A DNA stretch of 53,781 bases, taken from Oscillospiraceae bacterium. GTDB taxonomy: Bacteria; Bacillota; Clostridia; UBA1212. A program made the translations under genes and the position numbers. The notes beneath the pieces were generated by a model. The model was not told the origin of the DNA and did not search any database. It worked only from the letters and a program-made list of their open reading frames with translations. Of the stretch, positions 9,778 to 17,944 are shown piece by piece; position 1 is the first letter of the stretch, and each line of letters opens with the position of its first letter. Location: assembly GCA_015069195.1 (NCBI GenBank), contig SVJA01000014.1, positions 1 through 53,781 on the forward strand. The letters are read 5' to 3'.

Positions 9778-9813
9778 CCTACGGCAACCGGCGTGTACGC
9801 CGATTGCCGTAGG
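9778..9813 (+). terminator. Stem-loop after ackA (15 of 16 bp), no T tract
   Basis: Arms 9778-9793 and 9798-9813 pair with one C/A mismatch around a TGTA loop. What follows is A-rich, so it may act as an RNA-stabilising 3' structure more than as an intrinsic terminator. A second 6-bp GC hairpin (9827-9832 with 9845-9850) stands between it and the riboswitch. Confidence 0.6.
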
Positions 9814-9858
9814 CAAAATAATAAAACGGCGCGAAAGACTTTGAGCGCCGCATACATC

Positions 9859-9962
9859 AGAGCAGGTGCCAAGCGTTAAGTACCGGAGGATGGGAGTAGA
9901 GTCTTCGGGCGAAAAATCGCTGATTAAAGTTGCGGTTTGCGGTTTGGCATTTCATCCGCTGT
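9859..9962 (+). ncRNA. Tetrahydrofolate (THF) riboswitch
   Basis: The conserved THF-riboswitch segments are present in order: AGAGCAGG at the 5' side, GCGTTAAGTA (9873-9882), GGATGGGAG (9888-9896), and the 3' segment GGTTTGGCATTTCATCCGCT. The P2 helix forms from GTGCCAA (9866-9872) and TTGGCAT (9943-9949). This is the S. mutans/E. siraeum folT class that binds reduced folates. It lies directly upstream of folT-folC, the expected regulon. Confidence 0.93.
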
Positions 9963-9991
9963 ATTTTATGTGTAAATATGTACATCGGTTG

Positions 9992-10024
9992 CTCTCTTGC
10001 GTATTATCGAAAGGGAGTTTTTTT
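9992..10024 (+). terminator. Riboswitch expression platform: terminator hairpin overlapping the folT ribosome site
   Basis: CTCTCTT (9992-9998) pairs with AAGGGAG (10011-10017) and T7 (10018-10024) runs straight into the ATG at 10025. The right arm is also the Shine-Dalgarno of folT. The hairpin can therefore stop transcription or hide the ribosome site when ligand is bound. Confidence 0.75.
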
Positions 10025-10555
10025 ATGTCAAAAAAAAATAATGTGATTAATATAAAAATTATTGCGGTATGCGGTATGCTTGCCGCTATCAGTTTTCTTA
10101 TCGGATGGGTGTGCAAGACATATATGACATTCGGCCCTATAAGAATAACATTTGATAATATACCGGTTATTCTTGCGGGAATTTGTTTCGGACCGTTGTG
10201 CGGTGCCGCAGTAGGCGCAATTGCTGATTTGCTCAGTTGTGTTTTTTCCGGATTTTCCGTAAATATCGTTATAACGCTGGGTGCGGCTTCAATCGGTGCT
10301 GTTTCAGGCATAGTATCAAACTACATATTAAAAAAACGCGGAGCAGTGCAAGTTTTCACTTCAACTATTTCCGCGCATATAATCGGTTCGATGATAATAA
10401 AATCAATAGGTCTGAGTATAATCGGTTTCGGCGGCTTTGTTCTTTTTTACAGAGTTCCGCTTTACATATGTATTTCGGTGATTGAATTTTATGTAATATA
10501 TCTTTTGCTGAAAAATAAAACTTTTAACCGCGAAATAGAAAAAATAAAACGCTGA
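10025..10555 (+). CDS. folT: Folate-specific ECF transporter S component FolT
   Basis: A 176-residue membrane protein with five to six hydrophobic segments, starting MSKKNNVINIKIIAVCGML. Typical S-component features are the first helix with LAAISFLIG, then the TFGPIRITFDNIPVILAGICFGP block seen in FolT proteins, and GAAVGAIADLLSC. By family it binds folates and works with the shared EcfA/A'/T energising module, which is not encoded here. The start at 10025 is fixed by AAGGGAG seven bases upstream; longer frames run through the riboswitch. The THF riboswitch upstream and folC downstream both support the folate assignment. Confidence 0.93.
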   Translation: MSKKNNVINIKIIAVCGMLAAISFLIGWVCKTYMTFGPIRITFDNIPVILAGICFGPLCGAAVGAIADLLSCVFSGFSVNIVITLGAASIGAVSGIVSNYILKKRGAVQVFTSTISAHIIGSMIIKSIGLSIIGFGGFVLFYRVPLYICISVIEFYVIYLLLKNKTFNREIEKIKR

Positions 10556-10579
10556 TGAATTTTGTCGGCAGGAGTGATT

Positions 10580-11854
10580 ATGAACTACGAACAAGCTTTA
10601 GAATACATACACAGCATAACTTGGAGAGGAAGCAGACCGGGACTTTCAAGAACGCAGGAACTTCTTGATAAAATAGGCAATCCGGAACGAGCTTTCAAGG
10701 CCGTGCATATCGTCGGAACAAACGGCAAAGGCTCTACTTCTGCATTTATAGAGTCTGTTTTGCGCTGTGCAGGCTATAAAACAGGCCTCTATACATCTCC
10801 GTATATATGGCGCTTCAACGAAAGAATAAGATTTTGCGGTGATGAAATATCCGACAGCGACCTTGCGGAAGTCACTGAATTTGTGAAGCCGTTTGCTGAG
10901 GAAATGATTGATCCGCCGACGGAATTCGAGCTTATTACTGCAATAGGCTTTGAATATTTCAGACGAAAAGGTTGCGATATTGCGGTAATAGAAGCCGGTA
11001 TGGGCGGAGAATTTGATTCGACAAATGTTATTCCGTCACCGTTGGTTTCAGTTATTACCGCCATCGGACTTGATCATACAAAAGAACTCGGCTCTACATA
11101 TACAGCGATTGCGACAACAAAAGCCGGCATAATAAAAGAAGGCACACGAGCTGTGTCCTACGGTGAAAATGATGAAGCGTATTCTGCAATCAAATCAAAG
11201 TGCGATTCTATGGGTGTTACGCTTTCTATACCTTCCTTTGACGATATAAAAGTTCATTCAAGTGATATTTTCGGAAGTAATTTTTCTTACGGTAAATACG
11301 ATAACCTAAAAATCAAACTTGTCGGTGAATACCAGATGAAAAACGCTGTCGTTGCCGTTACTGCAATTGAAGAACTTCGTAAATGCGGTGTGAATATTCC
11401 TGATAAAATGTTGTATGATGGTCTGGCGTCTGCTTCATGGGCAGGTCGTTTTGAAGTTTTAATGAATAATCCCGTATTCATTTCTGACGGTGCACACAAT
11501 CCGCACGGTATGGTCGCTACGGTCTCCAATATCAAAAGTCTTTTTGCGGATAAAAAGATTGCAATTATTATGGGTGTAATGGCGGACAAGGATTATCCGC
11601 AGATGCTTGATTTGATTAAAGATGTTACGGCAAAGCTTTATACGGTTACGCCGGATAATCCACGGGCGCTCCCAGCCGCTTCCTTGGCGGAAGCGGCTGG
11701 GAAGCACGGCATCATATCGGAGCCGTACGGCTCGGTGTATGATGCCGCGCACGCTGCTCTGAAAGAGCAGGGCGCCCGCGGAACTATCTGTGCTTTCGGC
11801 TCGCTGTATATGTACAAGGAAGTCAAAGATGCCGCTGAAAGCTTGTACAAATAA
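10580..11854 (+). CDS. folC: Bifunctional folylpolyglutamate synthase/dihydrofolate synthase
   Basis: A 425-residue Mur-ligase-family enzyme that adds glutamates to folates, trapping them in the cell. It shows the P-loop VGTNGKGSTSAFIESVL (~42-58), the TSPYIWRFNERI segment, AGMGGEFDSTNV (~140-151), LDHTKELG and the C-terminal DGAHNPHG (~298-305). The start at ATG 10580 is set by AGGAG at 10570-10574. It follows folT by 24 bases, so uptake and retention share the THF riboswitch. Codons for roughly residues 362-375 contain a perfect GC-rich inverted repeat (11671-11701), unlike the surrounding sequence. Confidence 0.95.
   Translation: MNYEQALEYIHSITWRGSRPGLSRTQELLDKIGNPERAFKAVHIVGTNGKGSTSAFIESVLRCAGYKTGLYTSPYIWRFNERIRFCGDEISDSDLAEVTEFVKPFAEEMIDPPTEFELITAIGFEYFRRKGCDIAVIEAGMGGEFDSTNVIPSPLVSVITAIGLDHTKELGSTYTAIATTKAGIIKEGTRAVSYGENDEAYSAIKSKCDSMGVTLSIPSFDDIKVHSSDIFGSNFSYGKYDNLKIKLVGEYQMKNAVVAVTAIEELRKCGVNIPDKMLYDGLASASWAGRFEVLMNNPVFISDGAHNPHGMVATVSNIKSLFADKKIAIIMGVMADKDYPQMLDLIKDVTAKLYTVTPDNPRALPAASLAEAAGKHGIISEPYGSVYDAAHAALKEQGARGTICAFGSLYMYKEVKDAAESLYK
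11671..11701. repeat. Perfect 13-bp GC-rich inverted repeat inside folC
   Basis: Arms 11671-11683 (CCCAGCCGCTTCC) and 11689-11701 flank a five-base loop. The repeat encodes part of LPAASLAEAAGKH without breaking the frame. The 11660-11790 stretch is visibly more GC-rich than the rest of folC. Confidence 0.8.
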
Positions 11855-11912
11855 AAAACTTTTGATACAATAGCTTCGCTTGGAGTATAAAACATAAAGA
11901 GGTTGTTGATAT

Positions 11913-12605
11913 ATGTCAAAATTTATAAATATTGCGATTGACGGTCCCGCAGGTGCCGGAAAGAGCACAATTGCCAAGGCGATAGCTAAAAAGAAAAAAT
12001 ATATTTATCTTGATACAGGTGCTATGTATCGTTCATTTGCGTTATATTTGCTGAAGAACGGATTTGACTTGAGTCAAAAGGATTCTGCCGAATATTTGCA
12101 GGCGATGGTTGATAAATATCTTGATTCATTTGAGCTTGATGTTGCTTATGACGAGAACGGTCAGCGTGTTATCGTAAACGGTGAGGATTATACGGGAAGC
12201 ATCAGAACTCCTGATGTTACTGCAGTTTCTTCGACTGTTGCTTCCGTTCCTGCTCTCAGGCTGAAACTTGTGGAGCTTCAGAGAATAATTGCATCTAAAA
12301 ATAATGTTGTAATGGACGGCAGGGATATTGGCACTTATGTATTGAAAGATGCTACCGTTAAGATTTTCCTTACTGCGACCGCAGAGGAGAGAGCAAAACG
12401 ACGTTATGATGAACTTGTAGCTTCCGGCAGTGATGTATCTTATGATAAGATTTATGCTGATATGGTAGAGCGTGATCGATTTGATTCATCGAGAGCTATG
12501 GCACCTCTTAAATGTGCAGATGATGCGGTAAAGGTTGATTCTACCGATATGAGTCTTGAAGAAGTTATTGATTATATTTTAAATATTACGGAGGCGAAGA
12601 TTTGA
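11913..12605 (+). CDS. cmk: Cytidylate kinase
   Basis: A 230-residue NMP kinase phosphorylating CMP and dCMP. Walker A is IDGPAGAGKSTIAKAIA (~9-25), followed by YLDTGAMYRSFAL (nucleoside-binding), GRDIGTYVLKDATVKIFLTA (~137-156) and a LID region with RAKRRYDEL. DRFDSSRAMAPL matches the family's DxxRxxxPL motif. The start at 11913 has AGAGG upstream. It overlaps plsC by four bases, beginning the conserved cmk-plsC-ispH/rpsA cluster of Clostridia. Confidence 0.96.
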   Translation: MSKFINIAIDGPAGAGKSTIAKAIAKKKKYIYLDTGAMYRSFALYLLKNGFDLSQKDSAEYLQAMVDKYLDSFELDVAYDENGQRVIVNGEDYTGSIRTPDVTAVSSTVASVPALRLKLVELQRIIASKNNVVMDGRDIGTYVLKDATVKIFLTATAEERAKRRYDELVASGSDVSYDKIYADMVERDRFDSSRAMAPLKCADDAVKVDSTDMSLEEVIDYILNITEAKI

Positions 12606-13216
12606 GAGTTTTTGTTGAAATTTGCAGACCTATAGTAATATTTTTGGCTTCTGTGTTTTTACGTTTAAAAGTATATGACAGAGATAAAGTTGTAAAAGAC
12701 GGTCCGGTTATTTTTGCGGCAAACCATGAAACTGCACTTGACGTTATTTTTATAGAAATGAGAATTAAGCGTCACATTTGCTGGATGGCAAAGGCAGAAC
12801 TGTTTGAGAAAAAATTGATCGGTGCGTTCTTGCGTTTTCTGAAAGCGTTTCCTGTTAAAAGAGGCAGTGCTGACGTTACTGCTGCCAGACAGGTTTATAA
12901 AATTCTTGAAGAGGGCGGTGCGTTCGGTATATTCCCACAGGGTACAAGATCAAAGGGAAGAGGCAGAAATTTAAAAGCACGCCACGGTCTTGCAAAATTT
13001 GCCGTCGAGACAGGTGCTCCTATTCAGCCTGTTGCGATATACGGAAAATTCAAACTTTTCGGTAAAATCCGCGTGAGATACGGTGATCCGATTTATCTTA
13101 AGAAAAAAGAGGACGGAACTCCTTATACACGCGAAGAATATACTGCTATGTCACAGCAGGTACTTGATTATATTTACGATTTGACAGAGGTTCCGGATGG
13201 AAATAGTAAGAGCTAA
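12602..13216 (+). CDS. plsC: 1-acyl-sn-glycerol-3-phosphate acyltransferase
   Basis: A 204-residue membrane-associated acyltransferase making phosphatidic acid. The catalytic HX4D motif appears as ANHETALDVIF (~37-47). The FPVKRGSADV and FGIFPQGTRSKG (~111-122) motifs bind the phosphate, and PIQPVAIYG is motif IV. One hydrophobic segment opens the protein (PIVIFLASVFLRL). It starts with TTG overlapping the cmk stop and ends 20 bases into ispH/rpsA, so the three are translationally coupled. Confidence 0.92.
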   Translation: MRVFVEICRPIVIFLASVFLRLKVYDRDKVVKDGPVIFAANHETALDVIFIEMRIKRHICWMAKAELFEKKLIGAFLRFLKAFPVKRGSADVTAARQVYKILEEGGAFGIFPQGTRSKGRGRNLKARHGLAKFAVETGAPIQPVAIYGKFKLFGKIRVRYGDPIYLKKKEDGTPYTREEYTAMSQQVLDYIYDLTEVPDGNSKS

Positions 13217-15317
13217 GCATGCCGGCTTTTGTTTCGGTGTAAATAATGCGGTAAAGACCGCGTTTGAAAAGGCTGAAAAGAGCAACGTTAAAAAGATTTA
13301 TACATACGGTCCGCTTATTCATAACAGTTCTGTTATAGAAAAACTCGAAGAAAGCGGAATATACACCCTTGATTCGATTGATGACGTTGATTTAAACGGT
13401 GCTGAGGTTATCATCAGGGCTCACGGTGTCACACCGGATGTTGTAAAAATGCTCGAATCGAAAGGTGCCGTTGTGACCGATGCCACATGTCCGTTTGTTA
13501 AAAAAATTCAAAAGCTTGTTCGTGAGGAGTTTTTGAAGGGACACAGAATTATAATAGTCGGAAACGAAAATCATCCGGAGATTATAGGAGTAAACGGTTG
13601 GTGTGACAATTCTGCATATATTGTTGACTCTCTTGAAAAGTGCGAAAACATAAAAGACGAGGGCTTTACATACAGTATTGTGGCTCAAACGACGTTTAAT
13701 GCTCAGAAATTTGCAAAAATTGCCGAATATTTTAAAAAATTCTTTGACAAATGTATAATTTTTGATACAATATGTAATGCGACATCACAGCGCCAACAGG
13801 AAACGGTTGAGATAGCGTCTTCTGTAGATTTGATGGTTGTTGTCGGAGGGCGTCACAGTTCAAATACAGTGAAGCTTTACGAGATAAGCCGCGAGTTGTG
13901 CAGAAATGTTATTTTGGTTGAGACTGCTGCCGAGATTGATGTCAGTAAGTTAGAAAAAATTGAGAGAGTAGGTGTTACAGCCGGAGCGTCTACGCCCGAC
14001 TGGATCATCGAGGAGGTTATTTGTACTATGAGCGAAGTTGATTTTAAAGAAAATGACGATTCTTTTGCGACACTTCTTGAAGAGTCTTTGACTACTATCG
14101 CATCAGGCGAGATAGTAAAGAAACCTATCGTTAAAATAGACTCATCACGTGTCTATGTTGACTTAGGCTTCAAGTTCGAAGGTTATATCCCTGTAGAAGA
14201 GTTTTCGGAAGTTCCCGGTTTTGATATTGCAGAACTTAATATCGGCGATATGGTTGAGGCCATTGTCGTAAGAGTAAGCGATAAGGACGGAGAGGTATTG
14301 CTCTCCAAGAGACGTGTAGATTACAAGAAGAACATTAAGCTTCTTGAGGAATCTTTTGAGAACAAGACTCCTGTTACAGTTGTCGTTACAGAAGTTATAA
14401 AGGGTGGTGTAAACGCTTTCCTCGGGACAGTAAAACTTTTTGTTCCTGCTTCACAGATTTCAGATAGATTCGTACGCGACCTCTCAGGTTATGTAGGTAA
14501 GCCCCTTGAGGTTATTATCACATCATTTGAGAGAGGCATGAAGGGCAGACTCAGAATCGTAGGTTCTGCGAAGGCTATACTCGAGCCTGAGAGAAAAGCT
14601 AAAGAAGAGGCTTTCTGGGCAGATATGTACGTAGGTAAAGTTTGCACAGGTACTGTTAAGAACTTTGCACCGTTCGGCGCATTCATCGACATTGGCGGTC
14701 CTTACGAGGGTCTTATCCACCTTTCAGAGCTTTCATGGAGAAAGATCAGACATCCCCAGGATGTTCTTTCTATCGGTCAGGAAGTAGAAGTTACAGTTCT
14801 TGCTTTTGATCAGGATAAGCACAGCATTTCATTCGGTTACAGAAAACCTGAGGATGATCCGTGGTATGATGCTGAAAACCTTTATCAGGTAGGTGACATC
14901 GTAGAGGTTACTATCGCAAGATTTGTATCATTCGGTGTATTTGTAAATATTGCAGACGGTGTTGACGGTCTTGTACATATTTCACAGATTTCAAACAGAA
15001 GAATTTCAAGTGCTGCTGACTGCCTCAAGATTGGTCAGAAGGTTATGGCTAAGATTATCGAGACAAACATTCCCGAGCATCACATAAACCTCAGCATCAG
15101 AGATGTACAGGCTTATGATCCGGAGCCGAAGCCGGATGAGCTTGACGAAGAGGGCAATCCTATCGTAAAAGAGAAGAAACCTCGCAAGAGCGCTGAAAAG
15201 AAGGCTCCCAAAAAAGCTAAAGAGCCTGCAGAAGAGAAATTTGAGGATGATACAGTTTCATCTGATTCTTCTATCGCAGACATCATCGGCGGAGCATTAA
15301 ACTTTGATGCAGAATAA
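13197..15317 (+). CDS. ispH: Fused HMBPP reductase (IspH) and ribosomal protein S1-like protein
   Basis: A 706-residue fusion known from many Clostridia. Residues 1-280 are IspH, the [4Fe-4S] reductase ending the MEP isoprenoid pathway, with the three cluster cysteines in AGFCFGVNNAV, DATCPFVKK and DTICNATSQRQ. A RpsA-like part follows with about four S1 RNA-binding domains: near 308-370 (VYVDLGFKFEGYIP), 385-450, 478-545 (GTVKNFAPFGAFIDIGG) and 564-630 (ITISRF-type ARFVSFGVFVNI). A Lys/Glu-rich tail of ~65 residues ends the protein. Codon bias sharpens in the S1 part, as expected for a ribosome-associated protein. No separate rpsA is seen. Confidence 0.96.
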   Translation: MEIVRAKHAGFCFGVNNAVKTAFEKAEKSNVKKIYTYGPLIHNSSVIEKLEESGIYTLDSIDDVDLNGAEVIIRAHGVTPDVVKMLESKGAVVTDATCPFVKKIQKLVREEFLKGHRIIIVGNENHPEIIGVNGWCDNSAYIVDSLEKCENIKDEGFTYSIVAQTTFNAQKFAKIAEYFKKFFDKCIIFDTICNATSQRQQETVEIASSVDLMVVVGGRHSSNTVKLYEISRELCRNVILVETAAEIDVSKLEKIERVGVTAGASTPDWIIEEVICTMSEVDFKENDDSFATLLEESLTTIASGEIVKKPIVKIDSSRVYVDLGFKFEGYIPVEEFSEVPGFDIAELNIGDMVEAIVVRVSDKDGEVLLSKRRVDYKKNIKLLEESFENKTPVTVVVTEVIKGGVNAFLGTVKLFVPASQISDRFVRDLSGYVGKPLEVIITSFERGMKGRLRIVGSAKAILEPERKAKEEAFWADMYVGKVCTGTVKNFAPFGAFIDIGGPYEGLIHLSELSWRKIRHPQDVLSIGQEVEVTVLAFDQDKHSISFGYRKPEDDPWYDAENLYQVGDIVEVTIARFVSFGVFVNIADGVDGLVHISQISNRRISSAADCLKIGQKVMAKIIETNIPEHHINLSIRDVQAYDPEPKPDELDEEGNPIVKEKKPRKSAEKKAPKKAKEPAEEKFEDDTVSSDSSIADIIGGALNFDAE

Positions 15318-15338
15318 TCCTAAATGAGATAATTTCCA

Positions 15339-15370
15339 AAAGACAGTACGGCTTTTTTCGTGCTGTCTTT
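15339..15370 (+). terminator. Intrinsic terminator after ispH/rpsA
   Basis: A 12-bp stem (AAAGACAGTACG with CGTGCTGTCTTT, one U·G pair) around GCTTTTTT ends in a T-rich 3' side. It closes the cmk-plsC-ispH/rpsA operon. Confidence 0.85.
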
Positions 15371-15477
15371 GCTTTTGTAAAAATATATTAAAAATTTGTG
15401 TTCAGAAGATAAAAATCTCTATCAAAATATATTTTAATGTGTTATTATGGATGTAATAATTTTATAGGAGGATATTC

Positions 15478-17520
15478 ATGAAAAAATTTTCTAAAAGATT
15501 TTTGTCAATGTTAGTTCTCGTTGCAGTACTTTGCACATCCTTCCCGATGGCTATTGCTACTACAGCGGCTACTGATATTGCACTTGTTTCCGGTTCGGAT
15601 CTTTATTTGGATTCGACAAACGGATACATTTCCGGCTTTTCGCCGGCTACTGAAGTTTCTGACGCATTGGCTGAGTTTGAGTCTTCAAGTGAAATCAAAT
15701 TCGTAGATGATGAAGGCACAGCACTTTCCGGTACTGATGTCATCGGTACCGGTTCAAAAGTTCAGAAAGTTCAGAGCGGCAGTGTTGTTGATGAGTACAC
15801 TGTTGTTGTAAAAGGCGATACTGACGGTGACGGATATGTTACCATCGCTGACGTTCAGGCTTCTTACAAGCATCTCAGAGGTTCTGCAAAACTTGCAAGT
15901 GCTTATGCAAATGCTGCATACACTTATGCAGAGAGAGTTGCAAACAAGAGTATTGATGTTAAAAATGTAGAGAAAACTTCTGTTAATGACGGTGTTGCAG
16001 ATTCTTTGACGTATATTGATTCTCTCGGATTTATGCAGCTTGGTTACAGTGCGTATTTCTCTGTAGGTGAGCTTGATCTCAGCAAATACAGCGAGTGTAG
16101 AATTACATACGGCGCTCCTGCTGCTTTTGATGTAGATGCAGGCGGTATGCCTTGTATCATCGGTCTTAAGAGTACAAACAGCGCTTACGGTTGGCACGAT
16201 CAGACTCCGTACAACCTTAACGGTAACCTTGGCTACGCTGCTATGGAAGAGGCTTCTACTGATTGGGCAAAGAGAGTTGCTACTATTGACCTCAGAGATG
16301 TCACATACAGCGGAGAAGTATTTGTTACATCTTATGTAAGCAATGCTACTGTACAGGCTGTATATGCTGTCGAGTTTATCGGTAACAACGGCTCTGTTGT
16401 TTCAACAAACAGATCACTTTCTATTCTTGACGTTATGGGGGCTATAAACTTGATTCTTTATCCTGACCTTTTGGACGAGGAGTGCTCGGCTTATTCACTT
16501 GAAAAGTATACAAAACCTTATTGGAGCAGCAATATAATTTACAATGAAGCTGTTATGCCGCTCGAAAACAAGGATGGTTCTATTTCTTCTATCCAGCTTT
16601 TGTATGATATAAAGGATATCGTCGAGGTAAGAAGTTCCGATCTTACAGTAAAATACACGGAGGGTGTTGACTATACTGTAGAGGACGGAAAGTTCAAGAT
16701 CATTCCTACAGGCTCAATCAATACTATCGATTACAGCTTTATGTATCCTTCTACAGCATCTAACAACACTCAGCCTGACTCGACACACGGCTATATGTAC
16801 TTTGCAGAGGGTGGTACCTTCCACTCAATGCAACTTGCTATCACATACACTCCTAACAGTGCATGGGGCGGTGCTAAGCCTACTCGTAAAGCAAACTTGC
16901 TTCCTAAGACTATGGCTAAACTTGAAGCAGGAGAAGATCTCAATGTTGTTCTCTTGGGTGACAGTATTTCCGTAGGTGCAAATGCTACAGGATATGTAGG
17001 TGTAGCTCCTTATAGCAAAAACTGGTACGAAATGGCTCTTGATACACTTACAAACAAATACGGTTCACAGATGACATTCACAAACCTTTCAGTAGGCGGA
17101 ATGGATTCTGCATGGGGTGTTACACAGGCTGCTACAGCTGCTGCTAAGAGTCCTGACCTCGTAATTCTCGGTTTCGGTATGAATGACGGTTCTGCTGCAG
17201 TTGCTACTACTACTTATAAGAACAATATGAAGAGCATTATGGACACTATAAAGGCAAGCAACCCTAATGTTGAGTTTGTACTCATTTCCACAATGCTTTC
17301 TAACCCCGATTGGGCTGCTGCACACAATCAGATTTTGTACTTGCCCGTACTCAATTCTTTTGAAACAACAGGTTGCGCAGTTGCTGATATCACAACAATT
17401 CACCAGTATATGCTTACAAGAAAGCGCTTTGTCGACATGACAGGTAACCACGTAAACCACCCGAATGACTTTGTTGTTCGTCTTTACGCACAGGTTGTAA
17501 ACGAAGTGTTTAAGTACTGA
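15478..17520 (+). CDS. Secreted SGNH/GDSL esterase with a split dockerin-like module
   Basis: A 680-residue exported protein: Lys-rich signal peptide 1-31 (MLVLVAVLCTSFPMAIATTA). Residues ~35-112 form a small β-domain that also occurs in the protein ending at 19801 (VIGTGSKVQ ... YTVVVKGD). Residues 113-147 are the first half of a type I dockerin-like repeat (GDTDGDGYVTIADVQ); its expected partner, LSILDVMGAINLIL, appears only at ~313-326. A ~160-residue β-rich insert lies between. The C-terminal ~190 residues are an SGNH hydrolase: VVLLGDSISVG (block I), GGMDSAWG (II), LGFGMNDGS (III), GNHVNHPND (catalytic Asp/His). It probably deacylates plant or host glycans on a scaffold or cell surface. 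AGGAGG precedes the ATG. Confidence 0.88.
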   Translation: MKKFSKRFLSMLVLVAVLCTSFPMAIATTAATDIALVSGSDLYLDSTNGYISGFSPATEVSDALAEFESSSEIKFVDDEGTALSGTDVIGTGSKVQKVQSGSVVDEYTVVVKGDTDGDGYVTIADVQASYKHLRGSAKLASAYANAAYTYAERVANKSIDVKNVEKTSVNDGVADSLTYIDSLGFMQLGYSAYFSVGELDLSKYSECRITYGAPAAFDVDAGGMPCIIGLKSTNSAYGWHDQTPYNLNGNLGYAAMEEASTDWAKRVATIDLRDVTYSGEVFVTSYVSNATVQAVYAVEFIGNNGSVVSTNRSLSILDVMGAINLILYPDLLDEECSAYSLEKYTKPYWSSNIIYNEAVMPLENKDGSISSIQLLYDIKDIVEVRSSDLTVKYTEGVDYTVEDGKFKIIPTGSINTIDYSFMYPSTASNNTQPDSTHGYMYFAEGGTFHSMQLAITYTPNSAWGGAKPTRKANLLPKTMAKLEAGEDLNVVLLGDSISVGANATGYVGVAPYSKNWYEMALDTLTNKYGSQMTFTNLSVGGMDSAWGVTQAATAAAKSPDLVILGFGMNDGSAAVATTTYKNNMKSIMDTIKASNPNVEFVLISTMLSNPDWAAAHNQILYLPVLNSFETTGCAVADITTIHQYMLTRKRFVDMTGNHVNHPNDFVVRLYAQVVNEVFKY

Positions 17521-17547
17521 TAATTCATAAAACAATATTGTTTTTTT

Positions 17548-17579
17548 AGGACAGCTCTTTGTGGGGCTGTCCTTTTTTT
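17548..17579 (+). terminator. Intrinsic terminator after the SGNH esterase gene
   Basis: AGGACAGC and GCTGTCCT pair around a ten-base loop and are followed by a T run (to 17579). Confidence 0.9.
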
Positions 17580-17580
17580 G

Positions 17581-17639
17581 TTATCGCTTGTTTTTTATCG
17601 CTACCTTTTCAAAAAGCAGTGATAAAAAACAAGCGATAA
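17581..17639. repeat. Long intergenic inverted repeat, 22-bp arms
   Basis: Arms 17581-17602 and 17618-17639 are complementary except for one G·T position, around a 15-base loop. The left arm is T-rich and the right arm A-rich, the wrong way round for a terminator on either strand. It directly follows the terminator. Confidence 0.75.
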
Positions 17640-17710
17640 TATGTAGTGAGAAAATAACAGTTACAAAACAAAAGATTGCACTTTGTATTTTTCTTTGTTA
17701 GAATGATAAA

Positions 17711-17871
17711 GCCAAATTAACTTAATATGTGTGAAAAGAGGGTATAAATTTTTTTGCTTAAAAACTGCATAGCATTTTTAAATCATGGGTACATTTTTAG
17801 AGTTTGATAAAAAAGCAAATTCCAAGTATGTACTTGTGGTTTATACCCATTTCATATTAAGTTAGTTTGGC
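17711..17871. repeat. 161-bp hairpin-forming element with 19-bp terminal inverted repeats
   Basis: The ends GCCAAATTAACTTAATATG (17711-17729) and its inverse ending in TTTGGC at 17871 match at 18 of 19 positions. A second inner pair, GGGTATAAA (17740-17748) with TTTATACCC (17840-17848), extends it, and CAAGTATGTACTTG (17823-17836) is a perfect inner palindrome. This could be a small non-autonomous transposon (MITE) or a structured RNA. No clear target duplication is visible. The rest of the 17521-17944 gap is AT-rich with nothing I recognise. Confidence 0.65.
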
Positions 17872-17893
17872 GACTATCGGGGTTTGCGTTTTT

Positions 17894-17922
17894 TGTGCGC
17901 TTGCTTTGGTAGGCGCACTTTT
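17894..17922 (+). terminator. Leader terminator-like hairpin upstream of the LRR/dockerin gene
   Basis: GTGCGC and GCGCAC pair around about 12 bases, followed by T6. It stands only ~8 bases before the AAAGGAGGGG ribosome site of the next gene, so it could be an attenuator. Otherwise it is the 3' end of a short upstream transcript. Confidence 0.6.
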
Positions 17923-17944
17923 TTATTTAAAGGAGGGGATTATA

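Noticed and set aside
9866-10024. N-terminal extension of FolT
   Set aside because: The frame runs through the THF riboswitch and terminator; the ribosome site and family N-terminus place the start at 10025.
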